NCBI GenBank assembly: GCA_002502215.1
Contig: DAPT01000125.1
Span: 1 to 6,017, forward strand
Length of the DNA stretch: 6,017 nt
Source: Euryarchaeota archaeon UBA124
Lineage (GTDB): Archaea; Thermoplasmatota; Poseidoniia; Poseidoniales; Poseidoniaceae
Direction of reading: 5' to 3'
Positions 5,674 through 6,017 of this stretch are shown here, in pieces; positions within the stretch are counted from its first letter, which is position 1; each line of letters starts with the position of its first letter. The notes under the pieces were generated by a model. It did not search any database. It had not been told where the DNA came from and saw nothing but the letters and a program-made list of their open reading frames with translations. Position numbers and translations under genes: made by a program.

Positions 5674-6017
5674 ATGGAACCGTTGCTACGACTGGCTGAT
5701 GTGAAAAAATCATTTGGGGATATTCAAGCAATTGAGCATGTAAGCCTCGATATTTACAAAAATTCTGTTGTGGGTTTGGTTGGCGGAAACGGTGCAGGGA
5801 AAACGACGTTGTTGCGAATTATGTCGGGCGTTTATCGTCCAACAGAGGGTAGCGTAACGTTGGGCAACAATCGGCCAGTTACCGAAATGCGTTCAATTCT
5901 CGGTGTCGTTCCTGAATCAACAGGACTCTACTCGAAATTGACCGCTTGGGAAAATATCCGGTATCATAGTCGCCTACACGGAATTGATGATCAGCTTGCT
6001 TGGAACCGTACATACCG
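5674..6017 (+). CDS. ABC transporter ATP-binding protein, NatA-like (ABC-2 type exporter), 3' end cut by window edge
   Basis: This is the N-terminal 114 residues of an ABC ATPase that would power a membrane exporter encoded outside the window. The frame starts MEPLLRLADVKKSFG, with the A-loop aromatic position at Phe14, followed by Walker A GGNGAGKTT at 37-45 (GG in place of the commoner GP). The Q-loop region is VVPESTGLYSKLTAWENIRYHSRLHGI at 78-104. The Glu in place of the usual Gln and the GLYxKLTxxEN pattern are typical of the NatA/CcmA-like branch that works with ABC-2 permeases. The signature motif, Walker B and H-loop lie beyond the right edge. I chose the ATG at 5674; a GTG at 5665 in the same frame is the alternative. 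The substrate (sodium, drug or other) cannot be told from this part. It starts 11 nt after the small unknown gene. Confidence 0.9.
   Translation, partial: MEPLLRLADVKKSFGDIQAIEHVSLDIYKNSVVGLVGGNGAGKTTLLRIMSGVYRPTEGSVTLGNNRPVTEMRSILGVVPESTGLYSKLTAWENIRYHSRLHGIDDQLAWNRTY

Overview
The window reads as a typical archaeal chromosome segment of moderate GC (roughly mid-40s % by eye). The clearest lineage marker is the universal tRNA-modification ATPase, which carries the archaeal/eukaryotic Kae1 signature (GIESTAHTF) and not the bacterial TsaD signature. Short GGTGA ribosome-binding sites, a split-type methylmalonyl-CoA mutase large subunit and a SlyD-like FKBP are compatible with this. My best guess is a marine planktonic Thermoplasmatota-type euryarchaeon (for example Marine Group II/III, Poseidoniales-like). 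That is inference from gene content and was not tested by a search.

Layout: the left 0.8 kb holds the 5' part of an imidazolonepropionase gene (hutI, histidine catabolism) on the minus strand, cut by the window edge. It is divergent from a tight plus-strand run covering the rest of the window: kae1, a 306-aa unrecognised basic/disordered protein, a SlyD-like FKBP peptidyl-prolyl isomerase, the methylmalonyl-CoA mutase catalytic subunit, methylmalonyl-CoA epimerase, a small unrecognised protein, and the N-terminal part of a NatA-like ABC transporter ATPase cut by the right edge. Junctions are short or overlapping (10-nt overlap, then gaps of 4, 41, 8, 17 and 11 nt), so several of these genes are probably co-transcribed. 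Only the 41-nt gap before the mutase hints at a possible break.

Functionally, the mutase and epimerase form a coherent pair. The epimerase converts (2S)- to (2R)-methylmalonyl-CoA and the mutase interconverts (2R)-methylmalonyl-CoA with succinyl-CoA, as in propionyl-CoA metabolism. The cobalamin-binding small mutase subunit is not in this window. kae1 with the unknown basic protein and the FKBP look like information-processing and protein-folding housekeeping. No RNA genes, CRISPR arrays, insertion sequences, integrases or obvious defence system were seen, and no stretch over 300 bases lacks a gene.

I did not find an exciting undescribed system. The points most worth checking are the 306-aa unknown protein coupled to kae1, the His-to-Gln change at a metal-ligand position of the epimerase, and the short divergent hutI/kae1 promoter region, which decides the start codons of both genes.
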